From NCBI RefSeq assembly GCF_000023465.1, contig NC_014041.1:3664001-3728000 (forward strand): a stretch of 64,000 bases of DNA. The letters are read 5' to 3'. This stretch comes from Zunongwangia profunda SM-A87. Its GTDB lineage: Bacteria; Bacteroidota; Bacteroidia; Flavobacteriales; Flavobacteriaceae. A model generated the notes under the pieces. That model had not been told where the DNA came from, did no database searches, and saw nothing but the letters and a program-made list of their open reading frames with translations. This document shows, in pieces, positions 8,940-16,866 of the stretch. Both the position numbers and the translations under genes were made by a program. Within the stretch, counting starts at the first letter, position 1; the number at the start of each line of letters is the position of its first letter.

Positions 8940-9580
8940 GAAAACAAGGCTTTATAGTACTAATCACTTTATTCAGCATCACAATGACTGGACAAACTGA
9001 AATGCTCATTGGGCAGATTTCAGGCAGAGTTGTTATTCGGGAAAACTTTGATAAAGAAGGTGATTTTCTCAATAAACAAACTTTTGAAGCTGGAGAAACA
9101 ATAAAGGAAAATGGATATTATGAAATAAAGGTAGTTACAGAATTGTTTGACAAAAACAAACAATCAACCGATAAATACACTACTACCTACCGTTGTGAGC
9201 CAGATGACGCCAATGTAATGATAATGGCTTTTCCGTTTTCCAAGCCAAAATCAAAAGAAACCGAAATTAATACCATTTCTGAAAATTTTAAAAAGCTCTA
9301 CGATTTACAAAACTTGAAAGATATTAAATTGGAAATGAGTTTTGACTCGGGCTTGTTAAACTTTTTTGGTTCCAAAAGCATCATAAAAATTTATGACCGA
9401 AAATTAGAGGATGGGAAAAACACTATAAAATCAAAAATTAATATTAAAGCCTATGCCTGGGGAATTCGCATTAAGCAACTCAATTATACCGTTATCGAAA
9501 AATTAAATGAAAAAGGTTTATTGACTTTTCAGAAATTTTCAGAAGCAGATAACAGCTATTTTACAATAAACTATAAATAA
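8936..9580 (+). CDS. Exported protein of unknown function
   Basis: 214 residues. The first 20 (basic start, then FIVLITLFSITMTGQ) read as a signal peptide, so the product is likely periplasmic or secreted. The rest is rich in Lys, Glu, Thr and beta-type alternation, with a conserved-looking YTTTYRCEPDDANVMIM segment. No family is recognised. It overlaps the PRPP synthetase gene by 4 bp (ATGA), so it is translated from the same message. It may be an envelope partner of the metabolic block, but no function is claimed. Confidence 0.65.
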   Translation: MRKQGFIVLITLFSITMTGQTEMLIGQISGRVVIRENFDKEGDFLNKQTFEAGETIKENGYYEIKVVTELFDKNKQSTDKYTTTYRCEPDDANVMIMAFPFSKPKSKETEINTISENFKKLYDLQNLKDIKLEMSFDSGLLNFFGSKSIIKIYDRKLEDGKNTIKSKINIKAYAWGIRIKQLNYTVIEKLNEKGLLTFQKFSEADNSYFTINYK

Positions 9581-9586
9581 AGACAG

Positions 9587-9880
9587 ATGAAAAATTACGA
9601 TACACTTTCTGAAGCCATAAACGATTTACAGGGAAATGGCTATACATATGATTTTAACCTAAAACCAGAATGTTTGGAGTGTGCCTCACTAAAAATTGAA
9701 ATACACCCAGAAGATTTTAATGTTGACGAGATGCATCGTTTTGAGGGTATGAGCAGTACCGACGATAATAGTGTGCTTTATGCTATTTCATCAAAAAATG
9801 GGATTAAAGGACTTTTGGTAGATGCCTATGGCGTCTATGCCGAAAACATTTCGGAAGCTATGAGAAAAAAATTACGATAA
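9587..9880 (+). CDS. Small conserved protein, function unknown
   Basis: 97 residues, soluble, starting MKNYDTLSEAINDLQ. It has a CLECAS cysteine pair near residue 27, then IHPEDFNVDEMHRFEG and a glycine-rich GIKGLLVDAYGVY near residue 73. Similar short proteins in Flavobacteria are sometimes labelled phosphoribosylpyrophosphate synthetase because of their neighbour, but no PRPP-synthetase motif is present and that name should not be used. It lies 6 bp after the preceding gene and 18 bp before the copper ATPase gene. Confidence 0.65.
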   Translation: MKNYDTLSEAINDLQGNGYTYDFNLKPECLECASLKIEIHPEDFNVDEMHRFEGMSSTDDNSVLYAISSKNGIKGLLVDAYGVYAENISEAMRKKLR

Positions 9881-9898
9881 CACTTAAACAAGACAATA

Positions 9899-12001
9899 AT
9901 GGAAAATCACGAACACCACAATCACGATGAAATGGACCATTCTAAAATGGACCATTCGAAGATGAAACACAAAAAAGAAGACCATTCTAAAATGAACCAC
10001 AAAGGTGGAGACCATTCTGGCCACAATCCAGGGCACGGAGAACACGGGCACGACCATCATAAAATGATGATTGCCGATTTTAGAAAACGGTTTTGGGTAA
10101 CCCTTGTACTTACTATTCCCATACTGTTCTTCTCGCCGATGATTCAGGACTTTTTTGGATATGAGTTTTTGCTTCCCGGAAATCCATATATCCTTTTTGC
10201 ACTTTCCACAATCGTATATTTCTATGGTGGTTGGCCATTTTTAAAAGGATTCTGGTCTGAAATCAAAAAAGGTGCGCCAGGAATGATGACCTTGATTTCT
10301 ATGGCAATTTCTGTAGCTTATTTTTATAGCACCGCGACCGTATTTGGCTTAAGAGGCGAAGACTTTTTCTGGGAGCTATCAACACTTATAGCCATAATGT
10401 TGCTTGGTCATTGGATAGAAATGAAAAGTGTGTTAGGTGCGTCAAAAGCTTTACAGTTACTGGTAAGTATGATGCCTGCGGAAGCGCACAGGGTAAAAGG
10501 CGACATCATAGAAGACATCCCTCTTGAAGATTTACTAAAGGATGATGTGATTTTGGTTAAACCAGGTGAAAAAGTTCCTGCTGATGGGATTATAGTAGAC
10601 GGTTCAAGTTACCTGAACGAATCTATGCTTACAGGCGAATCCAAACCTGTAAAAAAAGATGAAAACGATAAGGTTATTGGTGGTTCGGTAAATGGTAACA
10701 GTACCTTAAAAGTAAAGGTTGAGCATACTGGAAAAGATAGCTATCTCAACAAGGTCATCAAAATGGTCGAAGAAGCGCAAAAAACCAAATCAAAAATGCA
10801 AAACCTCTCGGATAGAGCTGCAAAATGGCTTACCTATATCGCATTAGGTATTGGTTTTGGAACATTAGCGGTATGGCTGATTTTAGGCTTTCCATTTGTC
10901 TATGCTTTAGAAAGAATGGTTACCGTTATGGTCATTGCTTGTCCACACGCATTAGGTCTTGCCATACCACTTGTGGTTGCTATTTCTACTGCTGTTTCAG
11001 CTCAAAACGGGTTATTAATTCGAAATAGGACAGCTTTTGAAGAATCCCGAAAAATATCAGCTTTATTGTTTGATAAAACGGGAACATTGACCAAAGGCGA
11101 TTTTGGCGTTACTCGAATTGAGTCTGTTAGCGAAACTTATTCATCTGAAGAAATTTTAAGGCTTTCGAGTGCATTGGAACAAAGTTCGGAACATCCTATC
11201 GCCGTAGGTATTATTAAAAAAGTCAAAGAAGATAATATGACCATCCCAAAGCCTGAAAACTTTAATGCAATTACAGGTAAAGGCGTTGAGGCCAATGTAG
11301 AAGGTAAGCAAGTAAAAGTGGTTAGTCCTGGTTTTTTAAGGGATGAAAAAATCACTATTCCCGAAGACGCATACAGTGATGCCGCTGAAACAGTTGTTTT
11401 TGTCTTGATTGATGGAAAATTAGCTGGTTACATTGCTCTTGCCGATGAAATACGACCAGAATCTGCCGAAGCCATAAAAGTCTTTAAAAAGAATAACATT
11501 AAAGTTTTGATGGCAACAGGAGATAACGAAAAAACAGCCAAAGCTGTAAGTGATAAGCTTGGCTTGGATGGTTACTATGCTGAAGTGCTGCCACATCAAA
11601 AGGTAGAAATTGTAGAAAAGTTACAAAACAAAGGAGAATTTGTGGCTATGACTGGCGATGGTGTAAACGATGCGCCTGCACTTGCAAAAGCTGATGTTGG
11701 TATTGCCGTTGGTTCCGGAACAGATGTGGCTGCTGAAACTGCCGATATTATTTTGGTAAATAGCAATCCACAGGATATTGCCAATCTAATTCTATTCGGA
11801 AAAGCGACCTATAACAAAATGATTCAGAATCTAATCTGGGCTACGGGATATAATGTAGTGGCTATTCCTTTAGCAGCTGGCGTACTATATTCTTCAGGCT
11901 TTGTTTTAGGACCTGCCGTTGGAGCTGTATTTATGAGTTTGAGCACCATTATAGTGGCCATTAATGCACAATTGTTAAAAAGAAAAATCGGTAAAAAATA
12001 A
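9899..12001 (+). CDS. copB: CopB-type heavy-metal P1B-ATPase with His-rich N-terminus
   Basis: 700 residues. The first 57 are dominated by His, Met, Asp and Lys, with repeated DHSKM units, and replace the CxxC heavy-metal domain of CopA. The P-type core is complete: TGES actuator loop (about residue 245), membrane ion motif CPH (about 347) instead of CPC, phosphorylation motif DKTGT (about 392), SEHPIAVGI, and the hinge GDGVNDAPAL (about 586). CPH with a His-rich tail marks the P1B-3 branch, which exports copper (often Cu2+) or silver from the cytoplasm. The MFS gene follows after 0 bp. Confidence 0.92.
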   Translation: MENHEHHNHDEMDHSKMDHSKMKHKKEDHSKMNHKGGDHSGHNPGHGEHGHDHHKMMIADFRKRFWVTLVLTIPILFFSPMIQDFFGYEFLLPGNPYILFALSTIVYFYGGWPFLKGFWSEIKKGAPGMMTLISMAISVAYFYSTATVFGLRGEDFFWELSTLIAIMLLGHWIEMKSVLGASKALQLLVSMMPAEAHRVKGDIIEDIPLEDLLKDDVILVKPGEKVPADGIIVDGSSYLNESMLTGESKPVKKDENDKVIGGSVNGNSTLKVKVEHTGKDSYLNKVIKMVEEAQKTKSKMQNLSDRAAKWLTYIALGIGFGTLAVWLILGFPFVYALERMVTVMVIACPHALGLAIPLVVAISTAVSAQNGLLIRNRTAFEESRKISALLFDKTGTLTKGDFGVTRIESVSETYSSEEILRLSSALEQSSEHPIAVGIIKKVKEDNMTIPKPENFNAITGKGVEANVEGKQVKVVSPGFLRDEKITIPEDAYSDAAETVVFVLIDGKLAGYIALADEIRPESAEAIKVFKKNNIKVLMATGDNEKTAKAVSDKLGLDGYYAEVLPHQKVEIVEKLQNKGEFVAMTGDGVNDAPALAKADVGIAVGSGTDVAAETADIILVNSNPQDIANLILFGKATYNKMIQNLIWATGYNVVAIPLAAGVLYSSGFVLGPAVGAVFMSLSTIIVAINAQLLKRKIGKK

Positions 12002-13216
12002 ATGGAAAGAAAAGAAAAACTCAACAGGATATTTTTAATCCTGTTGAGTTTATTTGTAGTGATGTTGGGCTATGGTATATTATTGCCAACCCTTCCTTAC
12101 TATACCGAAAGATTAGCTTTAAAAGACAATCTTGATACCGATTTAATCAACTTCCATATTGGACTGCTTACAAGCATTTATCCATTATTTCAATTAATTT
12201 TTGTTGTGGTATGGGGAAAGCTTTCAGATAGATATGGACGTAAACCAATTATCATTGTTGGGCTAATCGGCTTTGTAATTATGCAATTACTTACCGGTCT
12301 TGCTACATCATTGACGATGCTATATGTTGCTCGCATCTTTGGTGGTATTTTCACGTCATCAGTTATTCCAGTTAGCAACGCATATTTGAGCGACATTACT
12401 TCTGAAAAACGAAGAACAAAAATAATGGGTTGGTCGGGTGTTGCCATTAGCTCTGGTGTTATTTTTGGCCCTGTCATTGGTGGCTTTCTGTCTCAAACTG
12501 ACCTTCATTTAAAATATACGATAGGTCTGCTGCATTTAGACCGATTTTCAGTACCCTTTTTGTTTGCCGCTCTTCTAGGACTTATAGTCTTATTTGTAGT
12601 AGCAAAATGGTTAAAAAACACCACTCGCGTACATACGTTCACAACACAAAAAGCGAGCTTGCGATTCACATTTACCAAATATTTTGTCGTATTACTGGGT
12701 CTGTCGTTTGTCATCCAATTTGTAGTAACGCTGTTTGAAACTGTCTTTTCAATATATGGGAAAGATGAATTAGGATTTAACAGTAACCAAATAGGTATTG
12801 GTTTTATGCTATGTGGTTCAATAATGGCTGTTTTACAACCTTTGTTCGCTACTTACGGAGAGAAGTTTTTATCCACAAAGAAACAAATTGCATTAGGGTT
12901 GTTTATATCTGGATTATCCTTAATTGTCTTTCCCTTTTTTAAGAATGAATACTTGGTATATGTGTTAATCGTTGTTTTCGCTGCTGGAGGTGCTATGGTA
13001 ACCCCAAATTTACTTTCTGCGGTCTCATTAATATCAAAGCAAAATACTGGCAGGAACATTTCTATTCAGAGCTCTACTAATAGCGTTGGTCAAATTCTAG
13101 GGCCTGTTTTAGGGACTTGGTTACTCGCAGGTGGTTTTTACTACCCTTTTATAATTGCTGGCAGCATTGTCTTGGCTGTTATTGGTTTTTTATTCTTTTT
13201 CAAAAATCCACCATAA
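12002..13216 (+). CDS. MFS efflux transporter, TetA-like
   Basis: 404 residues with about 12 hydrophobic segments, the size of the DHA1 drug:H+ antiporters. The loop 2-3 signature is visible as WGKLSDRYGRKPII near residue 72, and the motif-C-like GPVIGGFLS near residue 155. Family members include tetracycline and multidrug exporters; the substrate cannot be read from the sequence. Its ATG follows the copper ATPase stop with no gap, so the two are cotranscribed. No terminator-like hairpin is seen in the short space after the gene. Confidence 0.85.
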   Translation: MERKEKLNRIFLILLSLFVVMLGYGILLPTLPYYTERLALKDNLDTDLINFHIGLLTSIYPLFQLIFVVVWGKLSDRYGRKPIIIVGLIGFVIMQLLTGLATSLTMLYVARIFGGIFTSSVIPVSNAYLSDITSEKRRTKIMGWSGVAISSGVIFGPVIGGFLSQTDLHLKYTIGLLHLDRFSVPFLFAALLGLIVLFVVAKWLKNTTRVHTFTTQKASLRFTFTKYFVVLLGLSFVIQFVVTLFETVFSIYGKDELGFNSNQIGIGFMLCGSIMAVLQPLFATYGEKFLSTKKQIALGLFISGLSLIVFPFFKNEYLVYVLIVVFAAGGAMVTPNLLSAVSLISKQNTGRNISIQSSTNSVGQILGPVLGTWLLAGGFYYPFIIAGSIVLAVIGFLFFFKNPP

Positions 13217-13276
13217 AAAAATAAGCACATAACCATATTTATTGATAATTAACCCAAATCTAAAGCCCCAAATATT

Positions 13277-13522
13277 TTGCATAAGCTGATTCATAAAATT
13301 TTAGATAATTACAAAGAGGAAATAAAAGCAGTTGAGGAATCTAATCTTAACGATTTCAATAATGTTGAACAAGGTATTTCCATTTCAAGACAATACTTAC
13401 AGCAATTGCGAGTTTGTGTAAGAGAAAATGAATTTCAAGACAAACAAAATGAAATCATATTCTTTAAAAGTATCCGTCCGAGCCGTTTTTCTAGAAGTGT
13501 GTATCTCAACAACTACCTATAA
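13277..13522 (+). pseudogene. rteC: rteC remnant, 5' part, cut by IS66
   Basis: An open frame of 81 codons starts at a TTG (13277); no ATG exists between it and an in-frame stop at 13250. Residues 1-67 read like the N-terminal half of RteC, the regulator of Bacteroides-type conjugative transposons: helical, with IIFFKSIRPS matching the family's FFKxIKP block. RteC is about 280 residues long. Similarity stops where the insertion element begins (about 13476), and the last codons are element sequence. The remaining three quarters are missing, and no 3' part is found at the other end of the element. Assignment rests on one motif plus context. Confidence 0.6.
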
Positions 13523-13528
13523 TAGTTT

Positions 13529-14035
13529 TCACTCTGGATCCTCAGAAGTAAAGGCAATTTCTTTCCCTTGTGCCCTTGCTTCCTTAACTATGGTTTGCAT
13601 ATATTCTGGTAATGAGTTTAGAGGCAGCATCAGGTCATCTACCATGACTAAATCGCTAAATGGATCATTTTCTTGCATATGCCCAGTAGAGAATTCTGAG
13701 TTATAATACCAAAGGTTGAACATCTTCTTAATTTCAGCAGCTTTATTGGTCACGGTACTAGATTTAGTGCCGAAGTGGTTATGAATACTTCTGCTGGCAA
13801 TATAAGGTTCAAAGGATTTATCAAACAGGAAATTTATTGAGCCTATAGTAGAAATCACTGCAGCGGCCCATATCTCGGGCTTTCCTCTTTTAAAAGGGAC
13901 TTCTCTTTTTCTGCCCATTTTCTTAATAAGTTTCTCACAGAGCGCAGCATACTCTTCATTTATTTCCTGAATACAGAATGTTCTTGTAAGGTCTATTAAC
14001 AATGTTTCTTTAGCCTTGGTCTCTTCTTTACTCAT
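13529..14035 (-). CDS. IS66 passenger protein, DUF6398-like
   Basis: 168 residues, overlapping the end of tnpC region by 4 bp, so translated from the same message. The sequence is helical, with a basic GRKREVPFKRGKPEIWAAA stretch near residue 54 and SIHNHFGTKSSTVTNKAAEI, a helix-turn-helix-like block, near residue 97. Proteins of this kind often accompany IS66 transposases in Bacteroidetes; DUF6398 is the best remembered label. A role in transposition is assumed from the context only. Confidence 0.6.
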   Translation of the reverse strand: MSKEETKAKETLLIDLTRTFCIQEINEEYAALCEKLIKKMGRKREVPFKRGKPEIWAAAVISTIGSINFLFDKSFEPYIASRSIHNHFGTKSSTVTNKAAEIKKMFNLWYYNSEFSTGHMQENDPFSDLVMVDDLMLPLNSLPEYMQTIVKEARAQGKEIAFTSEDPE

Positions 14036-15507
14036 AATGATGCTTTTTTATACCCCGGTAGTAACTCCTCCAGTTTTTGGATGCTATGATCAGGTATTCT
14101 TTGCAGGGTATCCTCTAACCACTCCTGGGGATTCACACCATGCATTTTACAACTCCCAAAGAAGGAATATAACATAGCCGCATTCTGCGCAGCCTTGTGA
14201 GAGCCTGCAAACAAGAAATTTTTTCGACCGAGAGCCAATGGACGAATAGCATTCTCAATGAGGTTATTATCCAATTCGATCCTCCCATCTTCAAAGATCA
14301 CCTCGAACTTAGGGTATTGATTTATAAAGTAGGTCATGGCTTTTCCGATGGCACTTTTAGGTAACACTTTAAACTGCTCTTCCTGGATCCAGGTTTTGAT
14401 CTGTTGCAGTAGCGGCAGCACCTTTTTTAATCTTAGTTTTTTGCGCATATCCGTATCACCAGCTGCTTCCTCTTTAATCGCTCCTTCCTGCCTATAAATT
14501 TCACTAAATATGGCCAATGCTTTTTCTGCCCTTGCTTTATCCTGGTCCCGGGCATCCACAAATTTTCTCCTTGCATGAACCAAGCAGCCTGCCATAGTAA
14601 TATCAGGATCAATTCCGATCTTATCATAAACACCCCATCCATCGCACTGGACGTAGCCTTTATACCCATCAAGGAGTTCTTTAGGCCCCTGTTGACCGCG
14701 TCCTTTCCGGTAATTAAAGAGCACCAGTTTTTGCAAGGGGTCGTGATAGACCCATTGGTAGCCTTGATGTGTGCTGCCTTTTTTATCACTATCGAGCACC
14801 TTGATCGGACTTTCATCAGCCTGGATGTACCCGTCTTCAAGTATTTTTTGCTTCAAGGTATTATAAAGGGGTTTCAACAGCTGACAGCAACTCGCCATCC
14901 AGTCACTCAAGGTACTGGAGGCCGGTTCCCAGCCAAACTCTCGTTTAAAACGTTGAATCTGGCGATAGAATGGCAAGTGGTCAATATACTTACTCACCAG
15001 AATATAAGCCAGTAAACAAGCCTCGGCAATAGATTTTTCGATAGGACGCGTGGGAAGTGGCGCGATTACCACCCCTTGCTGGTCTTTCCTGGCATACTTA
15101 GGACGAATGGTCCGTCTTTTAACCAGACTGGCCGGGGTATACTCCAGGGTTTCACTAACTTCCTGGCCAATCTTTTTTAGTGTACTTACATCTTCCACTG
15201 GTTCCAGAATGACTTCCCGTACCGGAAGGTGTTCCGGCAAGCTGCTACGGCCCGGATGTTTTTGTTTCTCCCGGGTATAGGTGATGGTTTCTTTGGGGCT
15301 AGCTACTTGCCCAGTTTTATCTGCATTTTCAGAAAAAAGTGATAGTTGCTGCTCCAGAATTTCAGGAATAAAGTGTTCCGATTTAAAGCCCTGGATCAGC
15401 TTATAGAGTTGCCCGAGTTGTACCTCCATAGCAGAGATCTTCTCCTTGAAGGCTTCGTTGGACGCTCGAAGTTGCTGGTTTTCTCTTTGTAGCTCCTGAT
15501 AGGTCAT
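14032..15507 (-). CDS. tnpC: IS66 transposase (TnpC)
   Basis: 491 residues. It has an N-terminal coiled-coil/leucine-rich segment (residues 1-45), then an IS66 central and catalytic region. Likely DDE residues are in IQADESPIKV (about 238), VQCDGWGVYD (about 288) and DNNLIENAIRPLALGRKNFL (about 428). The C-terminal GSCKMHGVNPQEWLEDTL is typical of IS66. Length and order are intact, with no internal stop, so the enzyme should be active. It would cut and join the element ends. Confidence 0.93.
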   Translation of the reverse strand: MTYQELQRENQQLRASNEAFKEKISAMEVQLGQLYKLIQGFKSEHFIPEILEQQLSLFSENADKTGQVASPKETITYTREKQKHPGRSSLPEHLPVREVILEPVEDVSTLKKIGQEVSETLEYTPASLVKRRTIRPKYARKDQQGVVIAPLPTRPIEKSIAEACLLAYILVSKYIDHLPFYRQIQRFKREFGWEPASSTLSDWMASCCQLLKPLYNTLKQKILEDGYIQADESPIKVLDSDKKGSTHQGYQWVYHDPLQKLVLFNYRKGRGQQGPKELLDGYKGYVQCDGWGVYDKIGIDPDITMAGCLVHARRKFVDARDQDKARAEKALAIFSEIYRQEGAIKEEAAGDTDMRKKLRLKKVLPLLQQIKTWIQEEQFKVLPKSAIGKAMTYFINQYPKFEVIFEDGRIELDNNLIENAIRPLALGRKNFLFAGSHKAAQNAAMLYSFFGSCKMHGVNPQEWLEDTLQRIPDHSIQKLEELLPGYKKASL

Positions 15508-15549
15508 CGGGTAGCTAAAATACTACCCTTCTTAAAAATATACCAGTAT

Positions 15550-15903
15550 TTAACCGGCTTTTTTATAGCGTTTTCTTCGGGTCATATTGGTGATGGCTAC
15601 CCCGTCGATGAGCATCACCAGTTGGGTGTAATCCAATTGGAGTCCTCCCACGGATTCATCGTAATCGGGCAATTCAAAAGTACCACGCTCCAGGCGTTTA
15701 TAGTACAACACAAAGCCCCCGGACTGCCAATGCAGTAACTTGACCTTATTGCGCGCTTTATTGATAAAAATATAGACCGAACCATCCTGGGGACTATGGC
15801 CTAATTCTCCAAGGACCAGCCCACATAACCCATCGAAGCTTTTACGCATATCGGTACCAGGAAGATATAACTGGTAATTCAGGGAACTGCTTAAAGCAAA
15901 CAT
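15550..15903 (-). CDS. tnpB: IS66 accessory protein TnpB
   Basis: 117 residues, the standard size of IS66 Orf2. Signatures: LPGTDMRKSFDGLCGLV near residue 14, and VYIFINKARNKVKLLHWQSG near residue 43. TnpB is needed with TnpC for efficient IS66 transposition in studied elements. It overlaps tnpA by one base (15903), giving translational coupling. No disruption is seen. Confidence 0.92.
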   Translation of the reverse strand: MFALSSSLNYQLYLPGTDMRKSFDGLCGLVLGELGHSPQDGSVYIFINKARNKVKLLHWQSGGFVLYYKRLERGTFELPDYDESVGGLQLDYTQLVMLIDGVAITNMTRRKRYKKAG

Positions 15904-16169
15904 TACAGGGGAATTTCAATTTCTACGCCATTCCCTAAACGGATGTGCATACTCCTGGAGGATATTGGAGTGGTAGAAAGATTGGCTGATAAAGAAACAA
16001 AATTGCTTTTTTCCGGTTTTTTGCTTTCCTCCTTGAGAAACTTGTTTACCCAATAGCAGAGTTTTCCTTTGCTAATCCCATGGTCACGGGCAAAAGCCGT
16101 TTGACTTTGTCCTGATTCATAATAGCTGGTGACCAGCTTACGCATTTCTGAGGTAGAAGATCGGGTCAT
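15903..16169 (-). CDS. tnpA: IS66 accessory protein TnpA
   Basis: 88 residues with an N-terminal helix-turn-helix (about residues 8-45): VTSYYESGQSQTAFARDHG, then ISKGKLCYWVNKFLKEE. It is the first gene of the IS66 operon and probably binds the ends or regulates expression. About 70 bp separate its start from the right end of the element, enough for a promoter, but no clear promoter was picked out. Confidence 0.85.
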   Translation of the reverse strand: MTRSSTSEMRKLVTSYYESGQSQTAFARDHGISKGKLCYWVNKFLKEESKKPEKSNFVSLSANLSTTPISSRSMHIRLGNGVEIEIPL

Positions 16170-16237
16170 TTTTAAGTATATTTAGACCGCTAAATTATAA
16201 CCTACACGGTTCTCAGAAAAGATGCACTTAGACGGAC

Positions 16238-16549
16238 GCATACGAAGAAACAGAGAGGGTAAGAAATTCAAATAGCTTACTTCCCGCTGTTTCTGGTGAG
16301 AATGTTATTCATTTTTCCGCCATTCCATGGTTGAGATTCACCAGTATTTCACATGCAAGAAGTTTTACTTTCCCAGACAGTAGTCCAAAAATATCTTTTG
16401 GAAAAGTGGAACATAAAAAGGATAAGAAAACAATGCCTATATCTATTCACGCACATCACGCTTTATTGGATGGATATCACCTAGCCCTTTTTATTGAACA
16501 CTTTCAGAATTTAATGGACTGTACAAGTACGAACGGAAACCATACATAA
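16238..16549 (+). pseudogene. cat: Chloramphenicol acetyltransferase remnant (3' half)
   Basis: Immediately right of IS66 the plus strand is open in one frame from 16238 to the stop at 16547-16549, 103 codons without a start of its own. The reading shows IHFSAIPWLRFTS, SHARSF, PKISFGKV and MPISIHAHHALLDGYHLALF. HHALLDGYH carries the catalytic HHxxxDG of chloramphenicol O-acetyltransferase, and IPW and FGK are also family landmarks. A full CAT has about 210 residues; the N-terminal half is missing. It would not give resistance. With the rteC fragment it shows that DNA between the two genes was lost or exchanged. Confidence 0.85.
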
Positions 16550-16866
16550 CAAGATTAATCGTAGTGGTCCATTTTAATTCTAAATTAACTGCTTTCCAAT
16601 TAAGAATTATCTACTTTTAAACAGTTCGGTTTTAAGGGAGGAGGTCAGTAACAGTGGTATGACTATAAAACGCTTTAAATTAAAGCTATAAATTTAATTT
16701 GTTCTTTATAACATCAAAGACGATCAAATAATATAAGTCTTGATGTTCTTTTAAGTTTAGTGAATGATTCAGTGAATATATCCTCCTGAGAAGATATAAA
16801 GTGGCTGGTAATAGGCTTTCCGAAAGGCAGCAAGTTTCCTGCCACCCCGACTTCTTAAAAATCATT
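16550..16866. other. Intergenic region with a hairpin, no gene seen
   Basis: No convincing reading frame. A hairpin at 16710-16721 (AACATCAAAGAC) pairs with 16737-16747 (GTCTTGATGTT) with one bulge and is followed by CTTTT. It could terminate transcription coming from the cat remnant side. The rest is AT-rich with no recognised motif. The region is the downstream flank of the convergent mobilisation operon. Confidence 0.5.

Larger units (their letters stand above)
13476..16237 (-). mobile_element. IS66-family insertion sequence
   Basis: Complete gene set tnpA-tnpB-tnpC plus a passenger, all on the minus strand, about 2.76 kb in total. Tentative ends are GTCCG at 13476 and CGGAC at 16233-16237. 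Beyond these five bases the terminal repeats match only loosely (TTTTCTAGAA against TTTTCTGAGAA at different offsets), so exact ends are uncertain. The 8 bp outside each end (aagtatcc and gcatacga) are not a target duplication, which IS66 normally makes. Both flanking genes are truncated. This suggests rearrangement after insertion. Confidence 0.75.

Noticed and set aside
9587..9880. PRPP synthetase label for the 97-residue protein
   Set aside because: No PRPP-synthetase motif is present; the real enzyme lies at 8046-8939.
14575..15015. Plus-strand frame of 146 codons opposite the IS66 transposase
   Set aside because: Antisense to tnpC, which shows full IS66 motifs; the frame has no family signature.
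13468..16245. Target-site duplication around IS66
   Set aside because: The 8-bp flanks (aagtatcc and gcatacga) differ at the ends chosen; shifting by a few bases gave no match.
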